A stretch of 41,213 bases of DNA from SXOA01 sp051004015 (lineage in GTDB: Bacteria > Planctomycetota > Planctomycetia > Pirellulales > Pirellulaceae): the NCBI GenBank assembly GCA_051004015.1, contig JBPCKT010000108.1, forward strand, positions 1-41,213. The letters are read 5' to 3'. Shown here one piece after another: positions 31,537 to 39,531 of the stretch. The position numbers and the translations under genes were made by a program. The notes under the pieces were generated by a model. The model ran no database searches. It had not been told where the DNA came from and saw only the letters and a program-made list of their open reading frames with translations. Positions within the stretch are counted from its first letter, which is position 1. Each line of letters begins with the position of its first letter.

Positions 31537-33636
31537 ATGAGTCAAGACAATGGCCACGGCCGCAACCGAGACCGCGATGGTGAGGGACGCGGCCCCTCCG
31601 CCTTCAATGTGCTTCTTTGGGTCTCTTTGGTTTCGCTGGTGATTTTGCTGGGCTATAGCCAGGCGATTTCGTTTTTCCGAGTCGAGCTCTCACCCAGCGA
31701 CCTGCAGAAGCTCATTGTCAAGTCCTATGATCCGGTCACAAAACAGCCCCGAACCAGCGACAACTTCATCGACGTCACAACATCCGACAAACCCGCGCGG
31801 ACCTTCCGCTATTCCAACCTCCGCGACTTGACGATTACGGACAAATCGATCAGCGGAAAGCTCAATCTCGTGGAGCTAAAGTCAACGGCCCCGGGCCTCC
31901 CGCCGGAGCCCGACAAAACCACCAACGCGGAGAATCGCAGCTTTCACACTCCCCTGCTGAAAGAGTCCTCCATTCGGAAAGAGTTGGAAGAAACCGCCAA
32001 AACGAGTGGCGCGAACCCCAAGTTTTCGGAAGCCAGCCCCATGGAGACATGGGGACTTTCCCTGATGATCTTCGTCCTGATCTCCGTCGGCCTCTATTTC
32101 ATCGTCCGCCGCATCAGTGGCATCGCCTCGCCGATGTCCTTCGGACGGAGCAAAGGCCGCCTCTACGCGATTGAAGACCTGGGCATCACCTTCAACGACG
32201 TCGCTGGAATCGACGAAGCCGTGGATGAAGTCCGCGAGGTGGTCGATTTCCTCCGCTCTCCCGAAAAATACCAGCGCCTCGGCGGCCGGATCCCCAAAGG
32301 GGTGCTGCTCGTCGGCCCGCCCGGCACCGGCAAGACGCTGCTCGCCAAGGCCATCGCCGGTGAAGCGGGCGTTCCCTTCTTCAGTCTCTCCGGCTCCGAC
32401 TTCGTGGAGATGTTCGTCGGCGTGGGCGCGGCCCGCGTGCGGGACATGTTCACGCAGGCCGAAGCCAAGGCCCCCTGCATCATTTTCATCGATGAGCTCG
32501 ATGCCCTCGGCAAAACCCGCGGCAACGGCATCATGGGGGGGCACGACGAGCGGGAACAGACGCTCAACGCCCTGCTGGTCGAAATGGACGGCTTTGGCAG
32601 CAATAGCGGCGTGATTGTCATGGCGGCGACAAACCGCCCCGAGACGCTTGATGCTGCTCTCATGCGCCCGGGCCGCTTCGATCGCCATGTCCTGGTCGAT
32701 CGTCCGGATATCCGAGGTCGCGAGGACATCCTTAAAGTCCACGTCAAGAATGTCAAGCTCGATCCGGTGGTCGATCTCCGGGAAGTCGCCGCCATCACCC
32801 CCGGCTTTGTTGGGGCGGATCTGGCAAACCTCGTCAACGAAGCGGCGCTGCTGGCCGCCCGCAAGGAAAAAGCCTCCGTCGGCATGGCGGAGTTTAACGA
32901 CGGGGTCGAGCGGGTCACTGCCGGCCTGGAAAAGAAACAGCGGGTGATGAACGAAGACGAGAAGCTTCGCGTGGCCTACCACGAAAGCGGGCACGCCCTG
33001 GTCGCTTACAGCCTCCCCAATACCGATCCCGTGCATAAGGTCAGCATCATTCCCCGCGGCCTCGCCGCCCTCGGCTATACCATGCAGCGGCCGGAAGGGG
33101 ACCGCTTCCTCATGACGCAGTCGGAGCTGGAAAGCCGCATCCAGGTGCTGCTAGCCGGCACGATCACGGAAGAAATGGTCTTTCACGACATTTCCACTGG
33201 CGCTCAAAATGATCTTGAGCGGGCCACCGACATCGCCAGCAGCATGGTGATGGAATACGGCATGAGTCGCCTGGGGCGGGTGAACTACCGCGAAACCAAC
33301 CGCTCCCCCTTCCTGGCCGGTGCCGGCGGCGAAGAGAAGACCCGCAGCCACAGCGAAAAGACCGCCCGCGAAATCGACGAAGAAGTACGCCGGATTATCG
33401 ACGAATCGATGGAAAAAGTCCGCCACATTCTGGACGTCCGCCGCAGCGCCCTCGAGTCCCTGACCCGGCGGCTCATCGAGGTCGAATCCGTCGACTCCAC
33501 CGAGCTCAAGCGGATCATTGAGGAAACCTCTCCTGGCCCTCTCATCGTCCCCGGCACGGTTCCTTCCGCTATTCGTCCGATGCAGACGCCGGTGGCGGAA
33601 GAGACGCCGATTAGTGTGGCGGAAAGAGGGCTGTAA
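31537..33636 (+). CDS. ftsH: ATP-dependent zinc metalloprotease FtsH
   Basis: A 699-residue membrane-anchored AAA+ protease that degrades misfolded membrane and regulatory proteins. TM helices lie at about residues 23-42 and 170-190, flanking a periplasmic domain of about 120 residues. The AAA module has Walker A GPPGTGKT at 260-267, Walker B IIFIDE around 315-320 and the second region of homology (ATNRPETLDAALMRPGRFDR) at 364-383. The protease domain carries the zinc motif HESGH at 482-486 and a third ligand, Asp559 (TGAQNDLERATD). The tail after about residue 660 is proline-rich. A TATACT box at 31465-31470 might be its promoter. It diverges from dxr, so a shared regulatory region of 249 bases separates two quality-control/membrane units. 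Confidence 0.95.
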   Translation: MSQDNGHGRNRDRDGEGRGPSAFNVLLWVSLVSLVILLGYSQAISFFRVELSPSDLQKLIVKSYDPVTKQPRTSDNFIDVTTSDKPARTFRYSNLRDLTITDKSISGKLNLVELKSTAPGLPPEPDKTTNAENRSFHTPLLKESSIRKELEETAKTSGANPKFSEASPMETWGLSLMIFVLISVGLYFIVRRISGIASPMSFGRSKGRLYAIEDLGITFNDVAGIDEAVDEVREVVDFLRSPEKYQRLGGRIPKGVLLVGPPGTGKTLLAKAIAGEAGVPFFSLSGSDFVEMFVGVGAARVRDMFTQAEAKAPCIIFIDELDALGKTRGNGIMGGHDEREQTLNALLVEMDGFGSNSGVIVMAATNRPETLDAALMRPGRFDRHVLVDRPDIRGREDILKVHVKNVKLDPVVDLREVAAITPGFVGADLANLVNEAALLAARKEKASVGMAEFNDGVERVTAGLEKKQRVMNEDEKLRVAYHESGHALVAYSLPNTDPVHKVSIIPRGLAALGYTMQRPEGDRFLMTQSELESRIQVLLAGTITEEMVFHDISTGAQNDLERATDIASSMVMEYGMSRLGRVNYRETNRSPFLAGAGGEEKTRSHSEKTAREIDEEVRRIIDESMEKVRHILDVRRSALESLTRRLIEVESVDSTELKRIIEETSPGPLIVPGTVPSAIRPMQTPVAEETPISVAERGL

Positions 33637-33685
33637 TTCGCTACAATGGCGGGTATCGCCATTTAGCCGTTATGAGGATGCGTCC

Positions 33686-34453
33686 ATGCCCGCACATGAC
33701 TGGACCCGCGTAGATGCGGGAACTTTTCACGACTTCCATCATTCCTGGATCGAAGAAATCAAACGCGCGCTCAACGCCGGACTCCTGCCAGACGACTACT
33801 ATGCGATGGCCGAGCAGCGCGCTATCGGCCTTGAGCCAGATGTTGTCACTTTGGAGTTGACATCGAACCGAGGGAATGGCAATGGTCACGCAGAACTGCG
33901 GAGCGTCAACAATCCAGAACTGAATTCGCCGGGAGGCGTGCTGCTTGCGCCACCCAAGGTGCATTTAGCTGGCGAAGCCGACATGGAATTCTATCGCCGC
34001 AAGCAGAGCCGCATTGCGGTAAGGCATGTCGGCGGTGACCAAGTGGTAGCGATAGTGGAAGTGGTTTCCCCGGGCAATAAGTCGGGCAAGCACGCTATCC
34101 GGTCATTCGTCGAAAAAGCGGCGGAGTTGCTGGCGCGGGGGATTCACCTTTTGATACTAGACCTTTTTCCGCCGGGCCCACGCGACCCGCAGGGAATTCA
34201 CGCGGTCATTTGGGACGACATCTGCGGCCAGCAATACCTGCGTCCCGCCGGTCAGCCCCTCACGCTCGCCGCCTATGAAACCGATCTTTCGACCAAAGCC
34301 TATGTCGAGTGCTTTGGCGAGGGCGACACTCTCCAAGATATGCCCTTGTTCCTTCGACCTCACGCCCACGTACCAGTGCCGCTGGAGAAAACCTACCAGT
34401 CCGCTTTTGCGGCTGTGCCGAAGAGATGGCGAGGAGTGCTGGAGGGAAAGTAA
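33686..34453 (+). CDS. DUF4058 family protein
   Basis: A 255-residue protein whose start (MPAHDWTRVDAGTFHDFHHSWIEEI) is characteristic of the DUF4058 family. The family length and the later segments, QSRIAVRHVGGDQVVAIVEVVSPGNKSG near residues 105-130 and LVDLFPPGP-type strand LLILDLFPPGPRDP near 155-168, also fit. The ATG at 33686 is favoured over longer frames because the protein body begins there. DUF4058 has no assigned function; the VAIVEVVSPGNKS segment resembles restriction-endonuclease-fold (PD-(D/E)XK) cores, as in DUF820/Uma2 proteins. It overlaps neither neighbour: the TfoX_N-like gene starts 5 bases after its stop, using a ribosome binding site (GGAGGGAAAG) within this gene's end. 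Confidence 0.8.
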   Translation: MPAHDWTRVDAGTFHDFHHSWIEEIKRALNAGLLPDDYYAMAEQRAIGLEPDVVTLELTSNRGNGNGHAELRSVNNPELNSPGGVLLAPPKVHLAGEADMEFYRRKQSRIAVRHVGGDQVVAIVEVVSPGNKSGKHAIRSFVEKAAELLARGIHLLILDLFPPGPRDPQGIHAVIWDDICGQQYLRPAGQPLTLAAYETDLSTKAYVECFGEGDTLQDMPLFLRPHAHVPVPLEKTYQSAFAAVPKRWRGVLEGK

Positions 34454-34458
34454 CATCG

Positions 34459-34788
34459 ATGGCTTTCAGTGAATCCCTAGCCCAGCGAATCCGCACCGCT
34501 TTCGTGCGCAAAAAGGGCATCGTCGAGAAAAAGATGTTCGGCGGAATCGGCTTTTTGCTGCACGGCAACCTGCTGGTCGGAGTTTGGAAAGACTCGTTGA
34601 TTGCCCGGCTCGGTCCGTCACAGGGCGAGAAGGCCCTGGCGGAAGAGCGTGTCAAGCCGTTTGACATCACCGGCAAAGCGATGAAAGGTTGGGTGCTGGT
34701 CGAGCCGGATGGAATCGAAAGTGACGAGCAGCTTGCGGGATGGGTCAAGCGGGCGATGGAGTTTGTGAAGGGGTTGCCCAAAAAATGA
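34459..34788 (+). CDS. TfoX N-terminal domain protein
   Basis: A 109-residue stand-alone TfoX_N domain. It opens MAFSESLAQRIRTAFVRKKGIVEKKMFGGIGFLLHGNLLVGV, containing the family signature KKMFGGIGFLL (about residues 24-34). The TfoX C-terminal domain is absent. Related single-domain proteins are common and of unknown function; the name comes from the competence regulator. The ATG at 34459 has GGAGGG about 10 bases upstream and begins 5 bases after the DUF4058 stop, so the two are co-transcribed. The upstream frame (from 34309) reads inside the DUF4058 gene and is rejected. Confidence 0.85.
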   Translation: MAFSESLAQRIRTAFVRKKGIVEKKMFGGIGFLLHGNLLVGVWKDSLIARLGPSQGEKALAEERVKPFDITGKAMKGWVLVEPDGIESDEQLAGWVKRAMEFVKGLPKK

Positions 34789-34867
34789 ATTTCAGATGAC
34801 AAGTGCCGCTTGCAAAGCGTAGAATTGGTAGACCTCGTCGACCTGCATCTCATCTGAAGCAACTCCT

Positions 34868-35266
34868 ATGGACGTCTCGCCGGTTGTTCAATACTTCATC
34901 CTCGCGGAAGATTTTTTGGCGAACCCGACGAATCCCAAAAAGGTCAGCATCATCGACGTGCTGGTCGCAATTCGTCCCGAACAGGAGCCCGCATATCCCA
35001 TGCTGGTGAAAGAGATCTGCTGCGTGATTTGGCTCACGGATGGGCGGCGATCAGGCGAATCTCAAATTGTATGCGTGGACGATGAGACCTCACGGCCCTT
35101 ATTCGCAAGCAGCCTACATACGATTCAGTTGAGCCACGATCCTTTAGAATACTTTGTAGCCGGCTTCCGGATGCTCGATTGCCGATTTCCCAGGCCGGGG
35201 GTGTACAACTTCGAGTTCCGTTGGAACAAAACCAAGATTGCCGAATGTCCTTTACGATTGAGGTAA
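34868..35266 (+). CDS. DUF6941-like protein
   Basis: A 132-residue soluble protein resembling the DUF6941 family. The N-terminus FILAEDFLANPTNPKKVSIIDVLVAI matches the strand-turn-strand beginning, and the late RFPRPGVYNFEFRWNKTKIAECPLRL matches its typical PGxYxFEF ending. The function is unknown. Ribosome binding site signals are weak. It is followed after 4 bases by a 38-codon basic ORF, which probably forms an operon with it. The family assignment is from pattern only. Confidence 0.55.
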   Translation: MDVSPVVQYFILAEDFLANPTNPKKVSIIDVLVAIRPEQEPAYPMLVKEICCVIWLTDGRRSGESQIVCVDDETSRPLFASSLHTIQLSHDPLEYFVAGFRMLDCRFPRPGVYNFEFRWNKTKIAECPLRLR

Positions 35267-35270
35267 TACC

Positions 35271-35387
35271 ATGAATCAGCCGCCGAAGCGAATCTATGTC
35301 TTCAAAGACAAAGCGATCACGGACAAGAAAGTTCTTGCTAAGCTATCGCGGAAGAAAGAGGACAAGCCGAAAAAGGGGAAGCCGTAG
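35271..35387 (+). CDS. Short lysine-rich protein (38 residues)
   Basis: A 38-codon frame starting at the ATG at 35271, 4 bases after the stop of the previous gene, with GAGG about eight bases upstream. The product, MNQPPKRIYVFKDKAIT at the start and ending KKGKP, has many lysines and few acidic residues, as expected for a small nucleic-acid-binding or ribosome-associated protein. The near overlap argues for coupled translation with the DUF6941-like gene. It is too short to rule out chance. Confidence 0.5.
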   Translation: MNQPPKRIYVFKDKAITDKKVLAKLSRKKEDKPKKGKP

Positions 35388-35589
35388 CGTCGTCGTCACC
35401 TTCTCCTGCAACGAGATTGGGTGCGACTTTGTCGTTCCAGGAGCGCTATCTGGCTGGCGATTAAGATCAAGTCCTTCTTCTGCCAGAATGACAGCGCAGC
35501 CATTTCGTCTGGCTGCTTCTCGGGTTGTCTCCGCGCCGGCAGTCGCTAATCCCTTGCGGCGCAAGCACTTCCCTTCTTTCCCAGCCCCC

Positions 35590-35605
35590 TGGCACACCCC
35601 TTGCA
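35590..35605 (+). promoter_or_regulatory. Sigma-54-type promoter of groEL1
   Basis: TGGCACACCCCTTGCA matches the -24/-12 consensus TGGCAC-N5-TTGC exactly, with ten bases between the invariant GG and GC. Transcription should start near 35616, giving a leader of about 135 bases. No other site this good was seen among the TGGCAC occurrences I checked in the window. Confidence 0.6.
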
Positions 35606-35616
35606 TCCTCTCCCGC

Positions 35617-35677
35617 CCAAACTGGCTCCGGCTGCCATTTTTGGCGGCAGGGCTGTTGGTTGACCCCGCCAGTTTGG
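35617..35677 (+). promoter_or_regulatory. Predicted 5'-leader stem-loop of groEL1 mRNA
   Basis: Outer arms CCAAACTGGC (35617-35626) and GCCAGTTTGG (35668-35677) are perfect 10-bp complements. Inside, GCTGCC / GGCGGC around ATTTTT forms a second helix. It begins right at the predicted transcript start and could stabilise the mRNA or sense temperature; this is inference. Confidence 0.5.
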
Positions 35678-35705
35678 CTTCTACTTCCCCCCGCGACGAC
35701 AAAAA

Positions 35706-35719
35706 CCCGCTGAAGCGGG
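35706..35719 (+). repeat. Small hairpin before groEL1 ribosome binding site
   Basis: CCCGC / GCGGG around TGAA, about 15 bases upstream of the AGGAGG sequence. A repeat of unknown role within the leader. Confidence 0.55.
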
Positions 35720-35750
35720 CTACTACGAACGACTTAGGAGGATTCTCAAC

Positions 35751-37442
35751 GTGGCTAAGCAAATGGTCTTTGATGATGATGCCCGCCAGCCGCTGCTCGC
35801 TGGTGTGAGCAAGCTCGCCCGGGCGGTCCGCAGCACGCTGGGGCCGCGCGGCCGCAACGCGGTGCTGGACAAGGGGTGGGGAAGCCCCAAGGTGACCAAG
35901 GACGGCGTCACCGTGGCCGAGGATATCGAGCTCGACGACCCCTACGAAAACCTGGGGGCCCAGCTTGTCAAGGAAGCGGCCAGCAAGACCAATGAAATAG
36001 CCGGGGACGGCACCACCACCGCCACCGTCCTGGCCGAAGCCATCTTCCGCGAAGGGCTGAAGATGATTGCCGCCGGCTACGACCCCATGGCCCTCAGTCG
36101 CGGAATTGCCAAGGCGACGGAAGCGGTTTGCGCGGAAGTGAACGCCCAGGCCACGCCGATTAACGAGAAGAACAAGAAAGAACTGCAGCAGATCGCCACG
36201 ATCGCGGGCAACAATGATCCCTCCATCGGCAGTGTGTTGGCCGACGCCTTCCTCAAGGTCGGCAAAGACGGCGTCATCACCCTGGAAGAAGGCCGCGGCA
36301 GCGAAACCACCGTTGAAATCGTGGAAGGGATGATGTTTGACCGGGGCTATCTCTCCCCCCACTTCGTGACCAACCAAGAAGAAGTGACCGTCGAGCTCGA
36401 CAACGCGTACATCCTGCTCTACGAAGAGAAAATCTCGTCCAACAAGAAGCTCATTCCCCTCCTCGAAGCCATCAGCAAGGCCAACAAGCCGCTGCTCATC
36501 GTGGCCGAAGACGTGGAAGGAGAAGCTCTGGCCACACTCGTCGTCAACAAGATGCGGGGCATCCTGCAGGTCTGTGCCGTGAAGGCACCCGGCTACGGCG
36601 ACCGTCGCAAGGCCGTCATGGGCGACATCGGCATCCTCACCAAGGGAACGCCGATCTTCAAGGACCTGGGCATCGAGCTCGAAAGCGTGAAGCTTTCGGA
36701 CCTGGGCTTTGCCAAGAAGATTCGCATCACGGCCGAAGAGACCACCATCGTCGGCGGCAAGGGAACCAAAGAAGAAATCGCCGGCCGGGCCGAGCAGATC
36801 CGCAAGGAGATCGGCGTCACCGACAGCGAGTATGACCGCGAGAAGCTGCAGGAACGCCTGGCCAAGCTGGCCGGCGGCGTTGCTCAAATCAGCGTCGGAG
36901 CTGCGACCGAGACGGAAATGAAGGAGCGGAAGTGGCTGCTGGAAGATGCCAAGAACGCCGTCCAAGCGGCTCTGGAGAGCGGCATCGTCCCCGGCGGCGG
37001 CGTGGCCCTCATCCGCAGCGAGAAGGCCATCGACAAGCTCAAGCTCACCGGCGACGAAGCGGCCGGGGCTCAGATCATCAAGAACGTCCTCGACCAGCCG
37101 CTGCGGGCGATTGCCAACAACGCCGGCGTGGATGGGGCGGTCGTCGTCAACCGGGTCCGCCAGCTCAAGGGAAAGACCGAAGGCTACGACGCGGACAAGG
37201 ACACCTACGGCGACATGCTGAAAGCCGGTGTGATTGATCCGGCCAAGGTTGTCACTACCGCTTTGCAGAACGCTGCCAGCGTCGCCTCGCTGCTGCTTAC
37301 CACGGAAGCCCTCGTCACCGAGATTCCCAAGGAGAAGGAAGACGACGGCGGCCACGATCACCACGACCACGGCATGGGCGGTGGCATGGGTGGCATGGGC
37401 GGCGGCATGGGAGGAATGGGCGGCATGGAAGGGATGATGTAA
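35751..37442 (+). CDS. groEL1: Chaperonin GroEL, paralogue 1 (GGM tail)
   Basis: A 563-residue 60-kDa chaperonin that folds proteins in an ATP-driven cage with GroES. It starts at a GTG with AGGAGG nine bases before. ATP-binding motifs are intact (VTKDGVTVAEDIELDD and NEIAGDGTTTATVL), and the hydrophobic groove helices are normal. The C-terminus carries the GGM-repeat tail (MGGGMGGMGGGMGGMGG) preceded by an unusual histidine-rich patch (GGHDHHDHGMGG). The pre-tail segment (KWLLEDAKNAVQAALESG) differs from the standard RVEDALHATRAAVEEG, whereas GroEL2 keeps it. It lies upstream of groES, so it probably belongs to the groE operon. Known GroEL multicopy genomes often show such division of labour. 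Confidence 0.96.
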   Translation: MAKQMVFDDDARQPLLAGVSKLARAVRSTLGPRGRNAVLDKGWGSPKVTKDGVTVAEDIELDDPYENLGAQLVKEAASKTNEIAGDGTTTATVLAEAIFREGLKMIAAGYDPMALSRGIAKATEAVCAEVNAQATPINEKNKKELQQIATIAGNNDPSIGSVLADAFLKVGKDGVITLEEGRGSETTVEIVEGMMFDRGYLSPHFVTNQEEVTVELDNAYILLYEEKISSNKKLIPLLEAISKANKPLLIVAEDVEGEALATLVVNKMRGILQVCAVKAPGYGDRRKAVMGDIGILTKGTPIFKDLGIELESVKLSDLGFAKKIRITAEETTIVGGKGTKEEIAGRAEQIRKEIGVTDSEYDREKLQERLAKLAGGVAQISVGAATETEMKERKWLLEDAKNAVQAALESGIVPGGGVALIRSEKAIDKLKLTGDEAAGAQIIKNVLDQPLRAIANNAGVDGAVVVNRVRQLKGKTEGYDADKDTYGDMLKAGVIDPAKVVTTALQNAASVASLLLTTEALVTEIPKEKEDDGGHDHHDHGMGGGMGGMGGGMGGMGGMEGMM

Positions 37443-37502
37443 TCAACGCGACCGCTTCTCACGTCAGCATAACTAATACACAAACACAAAAGGAATTCAC
37501 GC

Positions 37503-37802
37503 ATGGCAAAGTTCAAAGTTCGCCCTCTCGATGATCGTGTGGTCGTCCAGCCGATGGAGTCCGAAGCCCGGACGGCCGGTGGAATCGTGCTGCCGGACAG
37601 CGCCAAGGAGAAGCCGCAGCGCGGAACCGTGGTCGCCGTCGGCTCGGGCAAGCTCCTGGACAACGGCAAGCGCGGGGAGCTCTCCGTGCACGTCGGAGAC
37701 CAGGTGATCTACGGCAAATACGGCGGCACCGACATTGAACTCTCCGGCGAAGAGGTCAAGATCCTCCGCGAGAGCGACATTCTGGCGAAAGTGATTGGCT
37801 AA
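37503..37802 (+). CDS. groES: Co-chaperonin GroES
   Basis: A 99-residue 10-kDa lid protein that caps the GroEL cage. It starts MAKFKVRPLDDRVVVQPMESEARTAGGIVLPDSAKEKPQRG, which includes the mobile loop (residues 17-33) that contacts GroEL. The Gly-Gly-Ile-Val-Leu segment needed for binding is intact. A good ribosome binding site (AAAAGGAA) precedes the ATG. It sits 60 bases after groEL1 and 90 bases before groEL2, so it can serve both. Confidence 0.97.
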   Translation: MAKFKVRPLDDRVVVQPMESEARTAGGIVLPDSAKEKPQRGTVVAVGSGKLLDNGKRGELSVHVGDQVIYGKYGGTDIELSGEEVKILRESDILAKVIG

Positions 37803-37808
37803 TCCATG

Positions 37809-37835
37809 GCGAGCGGGGGGCGTCAGCCCCCTGAT
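37809..37835. repeat. GCGAGCGG-family hairpin, single arm
   Basis: A 27-base copy of the arm at 26939-26965 with one change (GCGTCAG for GCGTAAG). It folds alone around GGGGGC / GCCCCC and lies 6 bases after the groES stop, in the groES-groEL2 gap. Confidence 0.85.
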
Positions 37836-37892
37836 ACTATCGCCCACGCATACACATACTTCTCAACGAACATTCCCCGAAGGAATTTACAC

Positions 37893-39512
37893 GTGCCTAA
37901 GCAACTTCTTTTTGATGATGTCGCCCGCGCCCGGATGCTGGCCGGTGTGGACAAGCTGGCCAATGCCGTCGCGGTGACGATGGGCCCGACCGGCAAGAAC
38001 GTGATTATCGACAAGTCCTTCGGCGGCCCGACCGTGACGAAGGACGGCGTGACCGTGGCCAAGGAAGTCGACCTGGAAGACCGCTTCGAGAACATGGGCG
38101 CCAAGCTCGTCGTCGAAGTCGCCCAGAAGACCTCCGACCTGGCCGGCGACGGCACCACCACCGCCACGGTCCTGGCCCGCGCCATCTTCAAGGAAGGCCT
38201 GCGGAACGTGGTTGCCGGCAGCAATCCGACGGCCATCCGCCGCGGCATTGATAAGGCCGTGACAGCCGCCACCGAGAAGCTCATTGCCATGGCCAAACCG
38301 GTGACGAGCAAGGACGAAGTCGCCGCCGTGGGTGCGATCAGCGCCAACAACGATGGCACCATCGGCGAATTGCTGGCCGACGCGCTCCAGCGAGTGGGCA
38401 AAGACGGCGTCATCACCGTCGAAGAAGGCAAGACGACTGACACCAAGGTCGAATACGTCGACGGGATGCAGTTCGACAAGGGATACGTCTCCCCTTACTT
38501 CATCAATCGCCCCGCCACGATGGACGTGCTGCTCGAAGAGCCGCTGATCCTGATTTACGACAAGAAGCTGAGCAATGTCCGGGAGATCATCCCGATCCTC
38601 GAAAAGACCGCTCAGACCGGCAAGCCGCTGCTCATCATCGCGGAAGACGTGGATGCGGAAGCCCTCACCCTGCTGGTGGTCAACAAGCTGCGGGGCGTGC
38701 TCAATGTCTGTGCGGTCAAGGCCCCGGGCTTCGGCGACCGCCGCAAGGCCATGCTGGGGGACATCGCCATCCTGACCGGCGGCACCATGATCAGCGAGGA
38801 TCTGGGCATCGAGCTGGAGAACCTCAGCCTGGAGCATCTCGGCCGCGCCAAGAAGGTGACGGTCGATAAGAGCAACACCACGCTCGTCGAAGGGGCCGGC
38901 AAACGGGCCGACATCGACAAGCGGATCGCTCAGATTAAGAGCCAGATGGCCCAGGTCGAGAGTGAATACGACAAGGAAAAATTCCAGGAGCGGCTCGCCA
39001 AGCTGGCCGGCGGCGTGGCGGTCATCTCCGTCGGGGCCGAAACCGAAGCCGACATGAAGCAGAAGAAGGCCCGCGTGGAAGACGCCCTGCACGCCACCCG
39101 CGCCGCGGTGGAAGAAGGCATTCTCCCCGGCGGCGGCGTCGCCCTGCTCCGCTGTGCCGAAGCGGTCGAGAAGCTCCGCGATTCCCTCAAGGGGGATGAG
39201 AAAGTCGGTGCCGACATCATCCTGCGGGTCCTCCCCTCGCCGCTGGTCACCATCGTCAATAACGGTGGCAAGGATGGCTCCGTGGTGGCCGACGAAGTGC
39301 TACAGAAGAGCGGCAACATCGGCTATGACGCCAACACGGGCGAGTACGTCGATATGTACAAGGCCGGCATCATCGACCCGGTGAAGGTGGTCCGCACCGC
39401 CCTGAGCAACGCCGCCAGCATCGCCTCGCTGCTTCTGACGACCGAAGCCCTGGTGACGAACCTGGACAAGGAAGACAAGAAGAAGCGGTCGGTGGAAGGG
39501 GCGGTTCGGTAG
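37893..39512 (+). CDS. groEL2: Chaperonin GroEL, paralogue 2 (no GGM tail)
   Basis: A 539-residue chaperonin. The GTG at 37893 has AAGGA eight bases upstream and gives VPKQLLFDDVARARMLAGVDKL, aligned with other GroELs; the ATG at 37806 would add 29 unrelated residues. ATPase motifs (VTKDGVTVAKEVDLED and SDLAGDGTTTATVL) and the RVEDALHATRAAVEEG segment are standard. The C-terminus ends KEDKKKRSVEGAVR, with no GGM repeat, unlike paralogue 1. Such tail-less paralogues occur in multi-GroEL bacteria and may serve a special substrate or mix into one ring; both are inference. It probably shares the groES transcript, although the hairpin between them could tune expression. Confidence 0.96.
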   Translation: MPKQLLFDDVARARMLAGVDKLANAVAVTMGPTGKNVIIDKSFGGPTVTKDGVTVAKEVDLEDRFENMGAKLVVEVAQKTSDLAGDGTTTATVLARAIFKEGLRNVVAGSNPTAIRRGIDKAVTAATEKLIAMAKPVTSKDEVAAVGAISANNDGTIGELLADALQRVGKDGVITVEEGKTTDTKVEYVDGMQFDKGYVSPYFINRPATMDVLLEEPLILIYDKKLSNVREIIPILEKTAQTGKPLLIIAEDVDAEALTLLVVNKLRGVLNVCAVKAPGFGDRRKAMLGDIAILTGGTMISEDLGIELENLSLEHLGRAKKVTVDKSNTTLVEGAGKRADIDKRIAQIKSQMAQVESEYDKEKFQERLAKLAGGVAVISVGAETEADMKQKKARVEDALHATRAAVEEGILPGGGVALLRCAEAVEKLRDSLKGDEKVGADIILRVLPSPLVTIVNNGGKDGSVVADEVLQKSGNIGYDANTGEYVDMYKAGIIDPVKVVRTALSNAASIASLLLTTEALVTNLDKEDKKKRSVEGAVR

Positions 39513-39531
39513 CGTAGTGACCAGCGTCCTC

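Larger units (their letters stand above)
35388..35750. other. groEL1 leader and promoter region, no gene
   Basis: I see no gene in these 363 bases. They hold the sigma-54-type promoter (35590-35605), a long leader stem-loop (35617-35677), a small hairpin (35706-35719) and the groEL1 ribosome binding site. No CIRCE operator (TTAGCACTC-N9-GAGTGCTAA) was found. Confidence 0.65.

Noticed and set aside
35388..35750. CIRCE (HrcA operator) before groEL1
   Set aside because: No TTAGCACTC-N9-GAGTGCTAA sequence is present; the sigma-54-type site is the better explanation.
35343..37370. 675-codon minus-strand frame over groEL1
   Set aside because: Antisense of GroEL; the real gene has intact ATPase motifs, and this frame matches nothing.
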